Source: Pseudomonas graminis (lineage in GTDB: Bacteria; Pseudomonadota; Gammaproteobacteria; Pseudomonadales; Pseudomonadaceae). Taken from it: a stretch of DNA of 64,000 nucleotides. The stretch lies in the NCBI RefSeq assembly GCF_004364335.1, contig NZ_SOCR01000008.1, positions 1 through 64,000 of the forward strand, given 5' to 3'. Of this stretch, positions 8,629-17,551 are shown piece by piece (the first letter of the stretch is position 1; the number at the start of each line of letters is the position of its first letter). The notes under the pieces are model-generated. The model was given only the letters and a program-made list of their open reading frames with translations. It made no database searches and was not told the DNA's origin. Both the position numbers and the translations under genes were made by a program.

Positions 8629-9276
8629 ATGGCTACCGAACGTCACTACTCCCCTATCGACCGTTTTCTGCTTCAGGCCGACGCTGCGATGAAGACGCTG
8701 CTGCCCGTCAGCGCGCACGCACACCGTCCCTCGCCTGCCATCGTTCAACCCGACATCAAGATGAATGAGTCCGACACTCGGCATGTCGCCGGGCTTATGC
8801 GCATCAACCACACCGGCGAAGTCTGCGCTCAGGCGTTGTACCAGGGGCAGGCGCTCACCGCGAAGCTGCCTCAAGTGCGCAAGGCCATGGAGCACGCCGC
8901 CGAGGAAGAAATTGACCATCTGGTGTGGTGCGAGCAACGCATTCATCAACTGGGCAGTCACACCAGCGTGCTCAACCCGCTGTTCTACGGCGCTTCGTTC
9001 GGCATCGGCGCAGTGGCTGGTTTGATCAGCGATCGAATCAGCCTGGGCTTTGTTGCCGCGACGGAAGATCAGGTGTGCAAACACTTGAATGAGCATCTGG
9101 AGCAATTGCCGGTCGAGGACGAGAAGTCCCGGGCGATTCTTGAGCAGATGCGCGCCGACGAGGAGCATCACGCAGAAAGCGCGCTCGAGGCAGGCGGTTT
9201 CCGTTTCCCGGCGCCGGTGAAATTCGGCATGAGTCTGATGGCCAAAATCATGACCAAGACCACTTACAGGATCTAA
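8629..9276 (+). CDS. coq7: demethoxyubiquinone hydroxylase
   Basis: Di-iron monooxygenase that adds the penultimate hydroxyl group in ubiquinone synthesis. The 215-residue protein shows the carboxylate and ExxH iron ligands (EEEIDHLVW at about 88 and EEHHAESALE at about 178) plus MRINHTGEVCAQALYQG. The ribosome site GGAGG is 6 nt upstream of the ATG. Convergent with speD over a shared terminator. Confidence 0.95.
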   Translation: MATERHYSPIDRFLLQADAAMKTLLPVSAHAHRPSPAIVQPDIKMNESDTRHVAGLMRINHTGEVCAQALYQGQALTAKLPQVRKAMEHAAEEEIDHLVWCEQRIHQLGSHTSVLNPLFYGASFGIGAVAGLISDRISLGFVAATEDQVCKHLNEHLEQLPVEDEKSRAILEQMRADEEHHAESALEAGGFRFPAPVKFGMSLMAKIMTKTTYRI

Positions 9277-9340
9277 TCGGATCTGCGGGCGGCCGGCTTC
9301 TACCCAGAAGCAAGGCCGGCACTAAACACTGCAAACAAAG

Positions 9341-9366
9341 AAGGCGCCTGAAGAGGCGCCTTTTTT
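9341..9366. terminator. bidirectional intrinsic terminator (coq7/speD)
   Basis: An 8-bp stem, AAGGCGCC (9341-9348) with GGCGCCTT (9355-9362), 6-nt loop, followed by a T run to 9366. It sits between convergent genes. Confidence 0.88.
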
Positions 9367-9380
9367 GTACCGCCGAAACC

Positions 9381-10175
9381 TTAGACCGGCATGTTGCGGC
9401 CGTAGAAGATTTCGAGCATCTCGTGCTTCACGCGGCCAGTGACCTGCTCGCGCTGTTCAGCCGAGAGATTGCTGGTGGCGTCACCGAACAGGTAGTTGTC
9501 CAGCTCGAACTGCTTGAGCAGCATTTTGGTGTGGAACAGGTTTTCCTGGTACACGTTCACGTCAGTCATCTGATAGCTGTCGCGTGTGTCATCGGAAAGG
9601 TAATTCTGGATCGAGTTGATCTCGTGGTCTATGAAGTGCTTTTTGCCTTCGACGTCACGGGTGAAACCGCGCACGCGGTAGTCGACGGTCACGATGTCGG
9701 ACTCAAACTTGTGGATCAGGTAATTCAGCGCTTTCAACGGGGAGATCACGCCGCAGGTCGACACGTCGATGTCCACACGGAAGGTAGCGATGCCGTCAAC
9801 GGGGTGAATTTCAGGATAGGTGTGAACCGTGATGTGGCTCTTGTCCAAGTGCGCGAGGATGGTTTCCGGCAGCGGACCCGGCGATTCTTCGATCTGGCTG
9901 TCGGTCGGCGTGACCGGCTGCTCGGAGATCAGAATAGTCACACTGGCGCCTTGTGGATCGTAGTCCTGACGCGCGATGTTCAGGATGTTCGCGCCAATGA
10001 TATCGACGACATCGGTGAGAATCCGCGTCAGGCGTTCGGCGTCGTACACACTGTTGATGTACTCGACGTAGGCCTGCTGGTCCTGCGGGGTTTCCGCATA
10101 GCAGATGTCATAGATGTTGAAGCTCAAGGTCTTGGTCAGGTTATTGAACCCGTGGAGCTTGAGTTTGCTTTTCAC
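9381..10175 (-). CDS. speD: S-adenosylmethionine decarboxylase proenzyme
   Basis: Pyruvoyl enzyme making decarboxylated SAM for spermidine synthesis; enterobacterial (class 1A) type. The self-cleavage site is the Ser of DKSHITVHTYPE, and the catalytic Cys lies in STCGVISPLKALN. I place the start at GTG 10175, giving 264 residues, because MKSKLKLHGFNNL is the conserved N-terminus and GAGAG lies 9 nt upstream. The 15 codons before it are not conserved-looking. An inverted repeat (CTGAGC/GCTCAG, 10233-10247) lies in its upstream region. Confidence 0.95.
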   Translation of the reverse strand: MKSKLKLHGFNNLTKTLSFNIYDICYAETPQDQQAYVEYINSVYDAERLTRILTDVVDIIGANILNIARQDYDPQGASVTILISEQPVTPTDSQIEESPGPLPETILAHLDKSHITVHTYPEIHPVDGIATFRVDIDVSTCGVISPLKALNYLIHKFESDIVTVDYRVRGFTRDVEGKKHFIDHEINSIQNYLSDDTRDSYQMTDVNVYQENLFHTKMLLKQFELDNYLFGDATSNLSAEQREQVTGRVKHEMLEIFYGRNMPV

Positions 10176-10410
10176 CGTTAAAAACTCTCTATATGGGTGC
10201 GGCGCTGGCCGCGTGATCAAGCATGCCCGTCAACTGAGCCCGGCTCAGCTGCGTAGGACGGTTAACACCTCTTCGCGTTGGCGATTTTGGTTGTCTGGTC
10301 GGAGGCGAGCCGGCTATCCGGCGGTCGCGCCCTGAAAAAGGGGCGCATTATGCAGACGTCAGAAGTCGCATGCCATAGCCTGCACCGCTTTTGTGAAAAT
10401 TGAGCGTTGC

Positions 10411-10833
10411 TCAGCCCAGTTCGATGATCTCGTAATCGTGGGTGATTTCGACACCCGCATTACCCAGCATGATCGACGCCGAGCAGTATTTCTCGGCGGA
10501 CAGCTCGATCGCACGCTTGACCTGCGTCTCTTTCAGGCCGCGCCCCTTAACCACGAAGTGCAAATGGATCTTGGTGAACACTTTGGGATCTTCGTTTGCG
10601 CGCTCGGCTTCCAGAAATGCCTCGCAGCTTTCGATGGGCTGACGGGCCTTCTTCAGGATACTGACCACGTCGTAGTTGCTGCAGCCACCCAGGCCGATCA
10701 GCACCATTTCCATCGGGCGAACACCCAGGTTGCGACCGCCGCTTTCTGGCGGGCCATCCATCACAACCACATGGCCGCTGCCGGACTCACCGAGGAACAT
10801 CGCCTCACCCGCCCATTGAATACGCGCCTTCAT
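10411..10833 (-). CDS. OsmC/YhfA-family protein
   Basis: Thiol-dependent peroxidase-like fold, 140 residues. The two family cysteines are in GLGGCSNYDVV and AEKYCSASIML. Start at the ATG at 10833, with GGGAG 7 nt upstream; the GTG one codon earlier is too close. It diverges from vfr, an arrangement mirroring yhfA-crp in enterobacteria. The physiological substrate is unknown. Confidence 0.9.
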   Translation of the reverse strand: MKARIQWAGEAMFLGESGSGHVVVMDGPPESGGRNLGVRPMEMVLIGLGGCSNYDVVSILKKARQPIESCEAFLEAERANEDPKVFTKIHLHFVVKGRGLKETQVKRAIELSAEKYCSASIMLGNAGVEITHDYEIIELG

Positions 10834-11040
10834 CACCGGACTCCCAATGCTTGAAAAATGGCGGCCAGCTTAGCACAGGGCCCAATCGTCGCTCAGTGGA
10901 CTGGACATGCCCGAAACCGACCGAAATGTAGGAAGCGTCTGAAAAAATGGCTAATTGTCGCTGTTGAACTGCGTCAAATCGGAAATACTGCCGATACCTC
11001 TAGGAATGCCTCAGGGCGCAGTTTTTTACGGGATATAACC

Positions 11041-11685
11041 ATGCTCGCCGTGCCGCCTCCGAACAAGATGAAAATCGCCGACAAACTGCTGCCCCACGCC
11101 CAGCGACGAAGATGCCCGGCGAAGAGCAACATCCTCTGCGCAGGTGAAGAGTCGGACTCGCTGTACCTGATCATCAAGGGTTCGGTGACGATCCTGATCG
11201 AAGACAACGAAGGCCGCGAGATGATCGTGGCCTACCTCAACGCCGGTGACTTCTTTGGCGAGCTGGGGCTTTTTCAGCAGACGGCCGCCGGTGCCCAGCG
11301 CAGCGCCTGGGTACGCGCCAAGACCGAATGCGAAGTGGCCGAAATCAGCTACGCCAAATTTCGCGAGCTCAGTCAGCACGATCCTGAATTGATGTACGCC
11401 ATCGGGGCGCAGATTGCCGAGCGGCTGCGCGACACCACGCGCAAGGTCGGCGACCTGGCGTTTCTGGACGTCACCGGGCGCGTGGCTCGCAGCCTGCTCG
11501 ATCTGTGCAAGCAGCCTGATGCGATGACCCACCCCGATGGCATGCAGATCAAGATCACCCGCCAGGAGATTGGCCGAATCGTGGGGTGTTCTCGGGAGAT
11601 GGTCGGGCGCGTGCTAAAGGCACTGGAAGAGCAGAACCTGGTGCATGTCCGGGGCAAAACCATGGTGGTTTTCGGCACCCGCTGA
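11041..11685 (+). CDS. vfr: cAMP-responsive regulator Vfr (CRP family)
   Basis: Global transcription factor of the CRP family. The 214 residues match Vfr. A cyclic-nucleotide-binding barrel contains GDFFGELGLF and the RSAWVRAKTECEVAEI strand. The dimer helix follows, then a helix-turn-helix with TRQEIGRIVGCSREMVGRVL near 170-190. The ATG at 11041 was chosen by family length; the frame continues 61 codons upstream into the divergent promoter region without homology. Convergent with the lipoate-ligase-like gene, 25 bp apart. Confidence 0.95.
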   Translation: MLAVPPPNKMKIADKLLPHAQRRRCPAKSNILCAGEESDSLYLIIKGSVTILIEDNEGREMIVAYLNAGDFFGELGLFQQTAAGAQRSAWVRAKTECEVAEISYAKFRELSQHDPELMYAIGAQIAERLRDTTRKVGDLAFLDVTGRVARSLLDLCKQPDAMTHPDGMQIKITRQEIGRIVGCSREMVGRVLKALEEQNLVHVRGKTMVVFGTR

Positions 11686-11710
11686 CGGGCGGACCGCTAT
11701 CTGCAGGGAG

Positions 11711-12406
11711 TCAGATCCCGGCCAGCAGACGTATGTAGCGTTCGCTCAAGCGGTTGAGAAAATCCGGCGCTTCGAACAGCTCATGCAAGGCGATATGGCT
11801 TTCTGCTTTGCACCGTGGATCGAGTTCGCACGTCTCATTGAAGCGATTGACTGCGTTGACCATCTCAATGCGCTCGTCATCCAGCAGCATCGCTGCATGG
11901 GCCAATACCACCGGCCGCTTGCCACCCTGACTCTGACGCCAGCGCTGCGCAGTACCGACCATTTTGCGAGCATTGAGGTTGACGTTGAAGCGGCCATCGC
12001 AGAAAGCACCTTCGACTTCGCCCAACGATGCAGCGCCGCCCAGTTCACCCAGCGTATCGAGGATCGGCTGACACAGGCGCATGTAGGCGCTTTCGATACG
12101 GTCGCGATCCAGATCGGTGTCCGGCTGCACATACACAAGCGCCACGTTCACCGTCGAGTGCGATTGCGGCACGGGCTCGCCGCCACTTTCACGCAACAGC
12201 ACAGGCCAGCCACTGTCTGCAAGGGTTTCGCTGGCTTCAGTAAAGCCGGGAAGGCGGCTCAACCGCCGTGGCATGACCAGCGCGCGGTCGGTAGGCCGCC
12301 AGAACAGCAAGCCACTGTCAGCGTGGCCATCACACACCGACGCCAACAGGTCTTGTTCGGCCTTGAGGCCGGCTTCAACGCAGGTTTCCAAGAGCTGAAG
12401 GGTCAT
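11711..12406 (-). CDS. lipoate-protein ligase A family protein
   Basis: BPL/LplA/LipB-fold protein, 231 residues. The central motif FCDGRFNVNLNARKMVGTAQRW contains the Lys expected to contact lipoyl-AMP. The N-terminal part carries a LLRESGGEPVP stretch equivalent to the RRxxGGG loop of LplA but diverged, so substrate and activity are uncertain. The start at 12406 has a strong AGGAGG site 5 nt upstream. It lies 49 bp downstream of trpC on the same strand and may be the last gene of that transcript. Confidence 0.75.
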   Translation of the reverse strand: MTLQLLETCVEAGLKAEQDLLASVCDGHADSGLLFWRPTDRALVMPRRLSRLPGFTEASETLADSGWPVLLRESGGEPVPQSHSTVNVALVYVQPDTDLDRDRIESAYMRLCQPILDTLGELGGAASLGEVEGAFCDGRFNVNLNARKMVGTAQRWRQSQGGKRPVVLAHAAMLLDDERIEMVNAVNRFNETCELDPRCKAESHIALHELFEAPDFLNRLSERYIRLLAGI

Positions 12407-12455
12407 GCTGCCTCCTGACGCGACTGGCAATGGCTTTGTGACCTACGACGTTGGA

Positions 12456-13292
12456 TCAGTCCAAACCGCCGGATTTGATCGCAGTCCCCTTCTCCGGGAA
12501 GAACAGTCGCTGCAATTCCACGCCCGGCTTCTCGGCGCGCATGAATGCCTCGCCCACCAGGAAGGAATAGACGTCGCTGATTTCCATGAGCTCAACGTCG
12601 GCGCGGTGGAAAATGCCGCTTTCGGTGATGACCAGACGATCACGGGGAATACGTGGCAGCAGGTCGAGGGTGGTTTCCAGGCTGACGTCAAATGTGTGCA
12701 GGTTGCGGTTGTTGACGCCCACCAGCGGTGTATCGAGGGTTTTAAGTGCCCGCTCCAGCTCGTCGCCATCGTGGACTTCAACCAGCACGTCGAGGCCGAC
12801 ACCTTTAGCGACCGAGGCCAGCTCGGCCATCTTCACATCGTCGAGCGCCGAAACGATCAACAGAATGCAATCAGCACCCAATGCCCGCGCTTCGACAATC
12901 TGGTACGGATCGATCATGAAGTCCTTGCGGATCACTGGCAGCGAGCACGCCGCCCGGGCTTGCTTCAGATACTCGTCAGCGCCCTGGAAGAAATCGATGT
13001 CGGTCAGCACGGAAAGACACGTGGCCCCGCCCGCTTCGTAACTTTTGGCGATTTCCGCCGGCTGAAAGTTTTCGCGGATCACGCCTTTGCTCGGCGAAGC
13101 CTTCTTGATTTCTGCAATCACGGCCGGCTGCTTGCGCTTGGCCTGGGCAATCATCGCTTGAGCGAACCCACGCGGAACATCGGCTGCCGCCGCCAGAGTC
13201 TCCAATTCGGCGAGGCTGATACTGGCACGGCGCGCAGCGACTTCCTCGACCTTTCGGGCCAGAATCTTTTCCAATACCGTCGGCACGCTCAT
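12456..13292 (-). CDS. trpC: indole-3-glycerol phosphate synthase
   Basis: TIM-barrel enzyme closing the indole ring in tryptophan synthesis. Family motifs KKASPSKGVIRENFQP, CLSVLTD, RKDFMIDPYQI and VGVNNRNLHTFDV appear in order. 278 residues, monofunctional (no fused TrpF). Its start codon overlaps the trpD stop by 4 bp, indicating translational coupling. Confidence 0.97.
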   Translation of the reverse strand: MSVPTVLEKILARKVEEVAARRASISLAELETLAAAADVPRGFAQAMIAQAKRKQPAVIAEIKKASPSKGVIRENFQPAEIAKSYEAGGATCLSVLTDIDFFQGADEYLKQARAACSLPVIRKDFMIDPYQIVEARALGADCILLIVSALDDVKMAELASVAKGVGLDVLVEVHDGDELERALKTLDTPLVGVNNRNLHTFDVSLETTLDLLPRIPRDRLVITESGIFHRADVELMEISDVYSFLVGEAFMRAEKPGVELQRLFFPEKGTAIKSGGLD

Positions 13293-14344
13293 TCTTCATT
13301 CTCCTGCTTGAATACCGCGGTAAAGGCACCCAGTTCTTCCAGCTTTTCGCGGGCAAGGCCGGTGTGCAATGCGTCGTGAGCCAAGGCCACACCTTCTTTC
13401 AGTGACGAAGCATGGTCAGCCGCGTAAAGCGCTGCACCGGCATTGAGCACGATCATTTCAGCGGCCTTCTGGCCGTGCTCGGATTTGCGTCGACCCAGCG
13501 CGTCGCGAATCAACTCCAGCGACTGCGCAGGACTGTCGACCACCAGACCGAACAGGCTCTGGCTTTTCATGCCCAGATCTTCGGGCTGCACCCAGTATTC
13601 GGTCACTTCGCCGTTCTTCAGTTCCGCGACAAAGGTCGGCGCGGCAATGCTGAATTCGTCCAGGCCATCCTGGGAGTGCACCACCAGCACATGTTTACTG
13701 CCCATGCGCAGCAGCACTTCAGCCAGAGGGCGACAAAGTGCTTGGCTGAACACGCCGACCACCTGATGCTTGACGCCGGCCGGGTTGGTCAATGGGCCAA
13801 GCATGTTGAACAGGGTCCGCAGGCCCAGTTCCTTGCGCGGCCCGGCGGCGTGTTTCATAGCGCCATGATGGGTTTGCGCGAACATGAAACCGATGCCGAC
13901 GCTGTCGATGCAGCGCGCCACTTGCACCGGGGTCAGGCTCAGGTAAACGCCTGCGGCTTCCAGCAAATCGGCACTGCCACTCTTGCCGGAGACCGCGCGA
14001 TTGCCGTGCTTGGCGACCGTACAACCGGCCGCCGCGATCACGAACGAGGCGGCGGTCGAGACGTTGAAGATGTTGGCGCCATCGCCACCGGTGCCGACGA
14101 TGTCGACCACCCCGTCGAGGGTTTTGAGATGGACCTGGTCCGCCAGCTCGCGCATGACCGACACCGCACCGACAATCTCGTCGATGCTCTCGCTCTTCAT
14201 GCGCATGCCCATCAAAAACGCGCCGATCTGCGCCTGGGTGCACTGGCCGGTCATGATCTCGCGCATGACGTCGCGCATTTCGTCGGTGCTCAGGTCCAGT
14301 TGATTCACAACCCGGCCCAGCGCCGTTTTGATATCCATTGCCAT
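13289..14344 (-). CDS. trpD: anthranilate phosphoribosyltransferase
   Basis: Transfers phosphoribose from PRPP to anthranilate. The PRPP/metal motif GTGGDGANIFN, the KHGNRAVSGKSGSADLLEA segment and LGPLTNPAG are present. Two ATGs lie two codons apart (14344 and 14338). AAGGG is 9 nt before the first, which I prefer; the second would give 349 residues. Overlaps trpC by 4 bp. Confidence 0.96.
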   Translation of the reverse strand: MAMDIKTALGRVVNQLDLSTDEMRDVMREIMTGQCTQAQIGAFLMGMRMKSESIDEIVGAVSVMRELADQVHLKTLDGVVDIVGTGGDGANIFNVSTAASFVIAAAGCTVAKHGNRAVSGKSGSADLLEAAGVYLSLTPVQVARCIDSVGIGFMFAQTHHGAMKHAAGPRKELGLRTLFNMLGPLTNPAGVKHQVVGVFSQALCRPLAEVLLRMGSKHVLVVHSQDGLDEFSIAAPTFVAELKNGEVTEYWVQPEDLGMKSQSLFGLVVDSPAQSLELIRDALGRRKSEHGQKAAEMIVLNAGAALYAADHASSLKEGVALAHDALHTGLAREKLEELGAFTAVFKQENEE

Positions 14345-14356
14345 GTCGAAGTGCCC

Positions 14357-14956
14357 TTAACCCTGACGGGTGCCGCCGGTCTGCTTGAGGAAGTTGGCGA
14401 ACAGCTCGTGGCCCTGCTCGGAAAGAATCGATTCAGGGTGAAACTGCACGCCCTCGACGTTCAGAGTCTTGTGGCGCAGGCCCATGATTTCATCAACGGA
14501 GCCGTCTTCGCGTTGGGTCCAGGCGGTCAATTCCAGGCAGTCCGGAAGTGTCTCGCGCTTGACCACCAGCGAGTGGTAGCGGGTCACGGTCAACGGATGC
14601 TTCAGGCCTTCGAACACGCCTTTATCTTCATGAATCAGGTCGCTGGTCTTGCCGTGCATGACCTGGCGTGCACGCACCACGTCGCCGCCAAACGCCTGGC
14701 CAATCGACTGATGGCCCAGGCAGACGCCGAGCACGGGCAGCTTGCCGGCGAAGTGCTTGATTACGTCAATGGACACGCCCGCTTCGTTCGGCGTGCACGG
14801 CCCGGGGGAAACGACGATGCGCTCGGGGTTCAGGGCTTCGATCTCGGCGACGGTCATTTCGTCGTTGCGAATCACTTTGACGTCGGCGCCCAGCTCGCCC
14901 AGGTACTGCACGACGTTGTAGGTGAAGGAGTCGTAGTTATCGATCATCAGCAGCAT
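14357..14956 (-). CDS. trpG: anthranilate synthase component II (glutaminase)
   Basis: Class I glutamine amidotransferase supplying ammonia to TrpE. The catalytic Cys is in GVCLGHQSIGQAFGG and the His-Glu pair in VQFHPESIL; MLLMIDNYDSFTYN is the usual N-terminus. 199 residues. First structural gene of trpGDC, 12 bp before trpD, with a 162-nt stretch separating it from the leader peptide stop at 15119. The partner trpE is about 2.6 kb away under a similar leader. Confidence 0.96.
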   Translation of the reverse strand: MLLMIDNYDSFTYNVVQYLGELGADVKVIRNDEMTVAEIEALNPERIVVSPGPCTPNEAGVSIDVIKHFAGKLPVLGVCLGHQSIGQAFGGDVVRARQVMHGKTSDLIHEDKGVFEGLKHPLTVTRYHSLVVKRETLPDCLELTAWTQREDGSVDEIMGLRHKTLNVEGVQFHPESILSEQGHELFANFLKQTGGTRQG

Positions 14957-15093
14957 GGTGCTTAACCTTTTGAATGACTGACTTTTAACGTGGCCTTCTG
15001 TTTTCTGACCTCAGTGGCACGCAGAGGGGTCGCAGGAGGATTTCCGGCGAGGCACTGCAAAACCGAGGCATCAGAAGGCATATCAATACAGAT

Positions 15094-15106
15094 CCGGCGG
15101 GGCCGG
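15094..15106 (-). promoter_or_regulatory. candidate trpG attenuator hairpin
   Basis: CCGGC/GCCGG 5-bp stem with a 3-nt loop, starting 13 nt after the leader-peptide stop codon. There is no T run after it, so it is either not a Rho-independent terminator or part of a larger alternative fold. Confidence 0.35.
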
Positions 15107-15118
15107 CGGGGGAAATAG

Positions 15119-15187
15119 TCAGGCGCGCCAACGCCAACGGGCGTGGCCCTTGATAACGCGCATCAAGAAGCTGCTGACAATCGACAC
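15119..15187 (-). CDS. trpL: trp leader peptide upstream of trpGDC
   Basis: A 22-codon frame from GTG at 15187 to TGA at 15119, ending MRVIKGHARWRWRA. It has the same length, core and Trp-Arg-Trp-Arg-Ala end as the frame just upstream of trpE (19102-19170). A GAGA ribosome-site-like word is 8 nt before the GTG. An in-frame ATG at 15208 would give a 29-residue version, but it falls almost at the predicted transcription start. A Trp-codon leader before trpG fits transcription attenuation, as reported for trpE and trpGDC in P. putida. Confidence 0.7.
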   Translation of the reverse strand: MSIVSSFLMRVIKGHARWRWRA

Positions 15188-15215
15188 AGGAAAGGTCTCG
15201 TTCATACGTTGCCGC

Positions 15216-15244
15216 ACAGTAGCGTACCGCCGCAGGGCGTGCAA
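15216..15244 (-). promoter_or_regulatory. sigma70 promoter for the trpGDC leader
   Basis: Minus strand -35 TTGCAC (15239-15244), 17-bp spacer, -10 TACTGT (15216-15221). Predicted start near 15209, about 22 nt before the GTG of the leader peptide. The remaining sequence up to estA at 15428 shows no gene or clear second promoter. Confidence 0.65.
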
Positions 15245-15427
15245 TATCGCAGTGCCCGGACGGCGCGCGCCAGCGGCCGATCAGCAGGATTCGCGCTTCG
15301 GCAAGAGGCAGATCCCACAGTGAAGACCGGTACAGAATATTTGCCGTGAATGCCACGGCATCGTGGGTGATTTGTGTCGCGGCTGCTACCTTCTCGTACA
15401 GCACTGAAAACAATAAGGGATGCCCCC

Positions 15428-17368
15428 ATGCTCAAAGCCACACTGCGCTGGCCGTTCGCGGCTTGCCTGCTCTCGCTCGCCTGTTCCTCGGCCCTGGCCG
15501 CCTCTTCCCCCTATTCAACGATGATCGTGTTTGGCGACAGCCTCGCCGACGCCGGGCAGTTCCCCGATGCGGGCGGACCACCGGGGGCCACTTTGCGCTT
15601 CACCAACCGCACCGGCCCGACTTACCTGAACGGCAGCGGGGAGGCATTCGGTCTGAACTCATCGACGTTGCTGGGCGGAATGCTTGGCGTAGCGCCCGGG
15701 GATTTGCAGGCATCGACCTCCCCCGTTCGCGCCGCGCAAGGGTTGGCGGATGGCAACAACTGGGCCGTGGGCGGCGACCGGACGGATCAGATCCTCGCGG
15801 CGATCACCACCCAATCCCGGATTGCCAACACCGACGCCGCCACCGGCGTGACGACGGTGTTCCGGACGCGACCCGGTTATCTGGTTGAAAACAGCTCGCG
15901 GGCTGACCCGAACGCTCTTTACTACCTGACCGGGGGCGGCAATGACTTCCTTCAGGGCCGGGTGCTGAGCGCGGGACAGGCCGTCAACGCGGCGAACAAC
16001 CTGGCCAACGGCGCACAAATCCTGTCCCAGGCCGGGGCGCGTTACATCATGGTCTGGCTGCTGCCTGACATCGGCCGCACACCCGTCGTATTCGGCACGC
16101 CATTGCAGGGGCCGTCGACATTGCTGAGCGGGGTGTTTAACCAGCAACTGGTCAATCGCCTGGGGCAAATCGATGCCGAGGTCATCCCGCTCAATGTGCC
16201 GGGGCTTATACGCGATGTCCTGACCGATCCGGCGCGCTACGGGTTGGCGGCCGATCAAAACCTGGTCGGCACCTGTTTCAACGGCAACAACTGCACCGCC
16301 AATAGCGTTTACGGGATTGGCGGCCTGACCCCTGATCCGACCAAACTGCTGTTCAATGACGGCGTGCACCCGACCGTCGCGGGTCAGCGCCTGATCGCCG
16401 ACTACGGGTATTCGATTCTGTCCGCCCCGTGGGAAATTACGCTGCTGCCGGAAATGGCCAACGGTACGTTGCGCGCGCAGCAGGATGAACTGCGCAGTCA
16501 ATGGCTGGCGGACTGGGGCAACTGGCAGAACGTCGGCGAATGGCGCGCCATCGTCGCCGGCGGCGGTCAGAAAATGGATTTCGACGCGCAAAGCAATTCA
16601 GCCAGCGGCGACGGTCATGGCTACAACCTCACGGTGGGCGGCAGCTATCGATTTGCTGAAGACTGGAGAGCCGGTCTGGTTGCGGGCGCCTACCGGCAAA
16701 CCCTCGAAGCCGGGGCCAAAGATTCGGACTACAAACTCAACAGCTATATCGCGACCGCATTCGTGCAGTATCAGGCGCAACACTGGTGGGCAGACCTGGC
16801 GGCCTCGGGCGGAAAACTCGACTACGACAACCTCAAGCGCAAGTTTGCGCTGGGCATCAGCGAAGGCGCAGAGAAAGGCGACACCGACGGCGATCTGTGG
16901 GCGATCAGTGGTCGCGTGGGCTTCGATCTGGCCGAGCCAAGCAGTCGCTGGCATTTCTCGCCGTTCATCAGCGCCGACTATTCCCACGTCAACGTCGATG
17001 GCTATTCGGAGAACAGTGCACGCCCGACTGCACTCAATTACGACGACCAGACGCGCAAGTCGAAGCGGCTAGGCGCAGGGCTTCAAGGCAAGTTCGACGT
17101 CACCCCGCAGACCCAGGTGTTTGGCGAAGTGGCCCATGAGCGTGAGTTCGATACCGATCAGCAGGACGTGACCATCGCGCTGAACAGCGTGCCGGGCGTG
17201 GACTTTGATCTGAAAGGCTATGACCCCCAGCGCAGTTTGAATCGCGCCAGTGTGGGCCTGAGCCAGAAGCTGGCGCCCGACCTGACGCTGCGTGCCGGCT
17301 ATAACTGGCGCAAGAATGATGACGTGACGCAGCAAGGGGTGAATCTGGCGGTGAGTCTGGATTTCTGA
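15428..17368 (+). CDS. estA: GDSL autotransporter esterase EstA
   Basis: Outer-membrane-anchored esterase, 646 residues. A signal peptide ends around residue 24 (SALA-A). The GDSL nucleophile is at 36-39 (Ser38), and the block V Asp and His are Asp311 and His314 in DGVHPTVAGQ. A C-terminal autotransporter barrel runs from about 365 and ends in Phe, as needed for outer-membrane insertion. The ATG at 15428 has AAGGGAT upstream. Lies between trpG and trpE, on the strand opposite to both. Confidence 0.95.
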   Translation: MLKATLRWPFAACLLSLACSSALAASSPYSTMIVFGDSLADAGQFPDAGGPPGATLRFTNRTGPTYLNGSGEAFGLNSSTLLGGMLGVAPGDLQASTSPVRAAQGLADGNNWAVGGDRTDQILAAITTQSRIANTDAATGVTTVFRTRPGYLVENSSRADPNALYYLTGGGNDFLQGRVLSAGQAVNAANNLANGAQILSQAGARYIMVWLLPDIGRTPVVFGTPLQGPSTLLSGVFNQQLVNRLGQIDAEVIPLNVPGLIRDVLTDPARYGLAADQNLVGTCFNGNNCTANSVYGIGGLTPDPTKLLFNDGVHPTVAGQRLIADYGYSILSAPWEITLLPEMANGTLRAQQDELRSQWLADWGNWQNVGEWRAIVAGGGQKMDFDAQSNSASGDGHGYNLTVGGSYRFAEDWRAGLVAGAYRQTLEAGAKDSDYKLNSYIATAFVQYQAQHWWADLAASGGKLDYDNLKRKFALGISEGAEKGDTDGDLWAISGRVGFDLAEPSSRWHFSPFISADYSHVNVDGYSENSARPTALNYDDQTRKSKRLGAGLQGKFDVTPQTQVFGEVAHEREFDTDQQDVTIALNSVPGVDFDLKGYDPQRSLNRASVGLSQKLAPDLTLRAGYNWRKNDDVTQQGVNLAVSLDF

Positions 17369-17384
17369 CGCCATGGTCCTGTAA

Positions 17385-17403
17385 GAGCGCCGGAGTGGCG
17401 CTC
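17385..17403. terminator. hairpin after estA
   Basis: Perfect 7-bp stem GAGCGCC/GGCGCTC with a GGAGT loop, 16 bp past the estA stop. No T run follows. It could be a weak terminator or part of the adjacent REP-like sequence. Confidence 0.4.
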
Positions 17404-17464
17404 CACCTTTCCCGCGAAAAGCGGATGTACAGCCAAAGAAAATGTACCGGTTGTACCGACCTCA

Positions 17465-17488
17465 TCGCGGGCAAGCGCGCTCCTACAA
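17465..17488. repeat. REP-like element
   Basis: Matches the Pseudomonas intergenic repeat family reading GTAGGAGCGCGCTTGCCCGCGA on the minus strand. Related copies occur at 22071-22157 and 26836-26900. Confidence 0.6.
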
Positions 17489-17506
17489 AGGATCTGTGTC
17501 GGCCAC

Positions 17507-17533
17507 AAAAAAACGGCGCCCCTGGCGCCGTTT
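17507..17533 (-). terminator. intrinsic terminator of trpE
   Basis: Perfect 10-bp stem (17511-17520 with 17524-17533) and 3-nt loop, followed on the minus strand by a run of seven T. It lies 18 bp past the trpE stop codon. Confidence 0.9.
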
Positions 17534-17551
17534 CCATGTGCAGACCAAGCT

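Noticed and set aside
11711..12406. Calling this gene lplA or lipB outright
   Set aside because: The fold matches, but the RRxxGGG loop is altered and the length is short, so only the family can be supported.
13412..14965. 517-codon open frame antisense to trpD-trpG
   Set aside because: Shadow of two conserved genes; the His/Gln-rich product shows no domain and no ribosome site.
14985..15413. 142-codon frame upstream of trpG
   Set aside because: Different frame from the Trp leader peptide, spans promoter and attenuator-like sequence, and its translation is not protein-like.
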